Shown here: positions 5,665 through 6,498 of the stretch, in pieces
Position numbering within the stretch: the first letter of the stretch is position 1
Layout of the letters: each line of letters begins with the position of its first letter
NCBI GenBank assembly: GCA_016764835.1
Contig: JAESRD010000311.1
Location: forward strand, 1 to 6,498
Length of the DNA stretch: 6,498 nucleotides
From: Paracoccaceae bacterium
Lineage (GTDB): Bacteria > Pseudomonadota > Alphaproteobacteria > Rhodobacterales > Rhodobacteraceae
Reading direction: 5' to 3'
Translations under genes and position numbers: made by a program
The notes under the pieces: model-generated
What the model saw: the letters and a program-made list of their open reading frames with translations, nothing else
The model's database searches: none
What the model was told of the DNA's origin: nothing

Positions 5665-6441
5665 CTAGGCCATGCCGCCCGTGATCAGACCGCGGGCTAT
5701 TTGGCGGTAAGCATTGGCCATAATCCCGGTGCCGGTGGCAATCGGGCGACCTTCATCGCCGCCAATGCGGGTGTCGAGGTCGATGGGCAATGTGCCAAGA
5801 AGCGGCAGGTCCAGCTCCTTGGCTGCGGTGGCCACGCCGCCATGGCCAAACAGATGCGCTTCATGGCCGCAATTGGGGCATATATAGAGAGACATGTTCT
5901 CAATCATGCCCAGAACCGGGGTTTTGAGCGTGTTGAACATGTCCACCGCTTTGCGCGCATCTAAGAGGGCGACGTCTTGCGGGGTCGAGACAACAATCGC
6001 GCCGGTCAGGTGGGTGCGCTGGCACAGCGACAGCAGCACATCGCCAGTGCCGGGCGGCAGATCAATGATCAAGACATCAAGCTTACCCCAGTTCACTTGG
6101 GTCAATAGCTGTTGCAAGGCGCCCATCAGCATGGGCCCGCGCCAGACGATGGCTTTGTCGGGGTCAACCATTAGGCCGATCGACATCATGGTCACGCCAT
6201 GCGCATGCAGCGGCTCAATGATCTTACCGCCGCTGCTTTTGGGCCGCTCCGACACGCCCATCATTTTTGGTACCGAGGGCCCGTAAATATCAGCATCGAG
6301 CAGCCCGACCTTGCGGCCCTCTTTGGCCAAGGCCACGGCAAGGTTGGTGGCGACGGTTGATTTGCCAACCCCGCCCTTACCTGAGCCGACGGCCAAAATC
6401 TTGTCTATCCCGGCAATGCGCTGCGGCCAAACGCTCTGCAA
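5665..6441 (-). CDS. mrp: Mrp/ApbC-family P-loop ATPase, Fe-S cluster carrier (short form)
   Basis: Cytoplasmic MinD/Mrp-family ATPase that binds and transfers Fe-S clusters to apoproteins. The 258-residue frame shows deviant Walker A GKGGVGKST (21-29), LLDADIYGPS (47-56), RGPMLMGALQQ (101-111), DLPPGTGD (127-134), STPQDVALLDARKA (152-165), and the cluster-ligand pair C188-P-N-C191 within MIENMSLYICPNCGHE (179-194), followed by HLFGHGG. Alphaproteobacterial Mrp proteins usually carry an N-terminal DUF59/MIP18 domain of about 90 residues plus a linker; here only the end of the linker (PQRIAGIDKI) precedes the P-loop. An in-frame TAA at 6445-6447 stops extension, leaving TTG (6439-6441) as the start, with no clear Shine-Dalgarno. 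It may be a naturally short form, a truncation or an assembly error. The ATPase part is intact. Confidence 0.92.
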   Translation of the reverse strand: MQSVWPQRIAGIDKILAVGSGKGGVGKSTVATNLAVALAKEGRKVGLLDADIYGPSVPKMMGVSERPKSSGGKIIEPLHAHGVTMMSIGLMVDPDKAIVWRGPMLMGALQQLLTQVNWGKLDVLIIDLPPGTGDVLLSLCQRTHLTGAIVVSTPQDVALLDARKAVDMFNTLKTPVLGMIENMSLYICPNCGHEAHLFGHGGVATAAKELDLPLLGTLPIDLDTRIGGDEGRPIATGTGIMANAYRQIARGLITGGMA

Positions 6442-6498
6442 CCGTTAAGCGAAATGTTGAAATCGTTCGCGATCAACTACGGCTTTCTTCAGCTTCCC
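6442..6498. other. Window edge upstream of mrp, unassigned
   Basis: Only 57 bp are available. On the minus strand the mrp frame is open from the edge to TAA (6445-6447), reading KKAVVDRERFQHFA, which could be the end of an upstream gene or the remains of an mrp N-terminal region. On the plus strand an ATG at 6454-6456 opens a frame to the edge with no convincing ribosome site. Neither can be called from this much sequence. Confidence 0.25.

Noticed and set aside
5502..5684. 60-codon plus-strand frame with YQM[IV]P repeats
   Set aside because: No Shine-Dalgarno before its ATG, it runs into the end of mrp on the other strand, and its repeats are explained by the 33-bp DNA repeat.
1..6498. CRISPR array, insertion sequence, tRNA or rRNA
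   Set aside because: I saw no regularly spaced long repeats with unique spacers, no transposase or terminal inverted repeats, and no tRNA or rRNA core sequences on either strand.

Overview
The window reads as a chromosomal segment of an alphaproteobacterium, most likely in or near the Rhodobacteraceae (roseobacter-type). This assignment rests on my memory of family sequences: the FtsI, RsmH and MraZ translations resemble roseobacter proteins along most of their length. No search was run. All confident genes lie on the minus strand, so the window is read from high to low coordinates.

Layout in transcription order: (i) mrp/apbC, a P-loop Fe-S carrier ATPase (6441-5665), apparently without the usual N-terminal DUF59/MIP18 domain; (ii) about 690 bp without a confident gene (5664-4974). 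Its mrp-proximal part holds a short direct repeat inside a start-less hydrophobic reading frame. Its mraZ-proximal part looks like an extended, structured leader of the dcw cluster; (iii) the start of the division/cell-wall cluster: mraZ (4973-4470), rsmH/mraW (4460-3477), ftsL (3480-3112), ftsI (3115-1328), a 364-bp gap with a possible small membrane ORF, and murE (963 to beyond position 1).

mraZ, rsmH, ftsL and ftsI are tightly packed: 9 bp, then two 4-bp start/stop overlaps. This implies co-transcription and translational coupling. MraZ is the cluster's autoregulator, RsmH methylates 16S rRNA, FtsL and FtsI act in septal peptidoglycan synthesis, and MurE makes the UDP-MurNAc-tripeptide precursor.

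The most interesting region is 4974-5290. It has five TGG triplets at an exact 10-bp period (5246-5288), strongly reminiscent of the TGGG-N boxes bound by MraZ, lying over a candidate promoter. Downstream is a leader of about 250 nt containing a GC-rich imperfect hairpin and a textbook Rho-independent terminator about 50 nt before mraZ. The arrangement matches the extended mraZ 5' UTR of Rhodobacter sphaeroides that yields the sRNA UpsM on termination. The mraZ GTG start has no well-placed Shine-Dalgarno; the only good one serves a 7-codon upstream ORF that overlaps the mraZ start.
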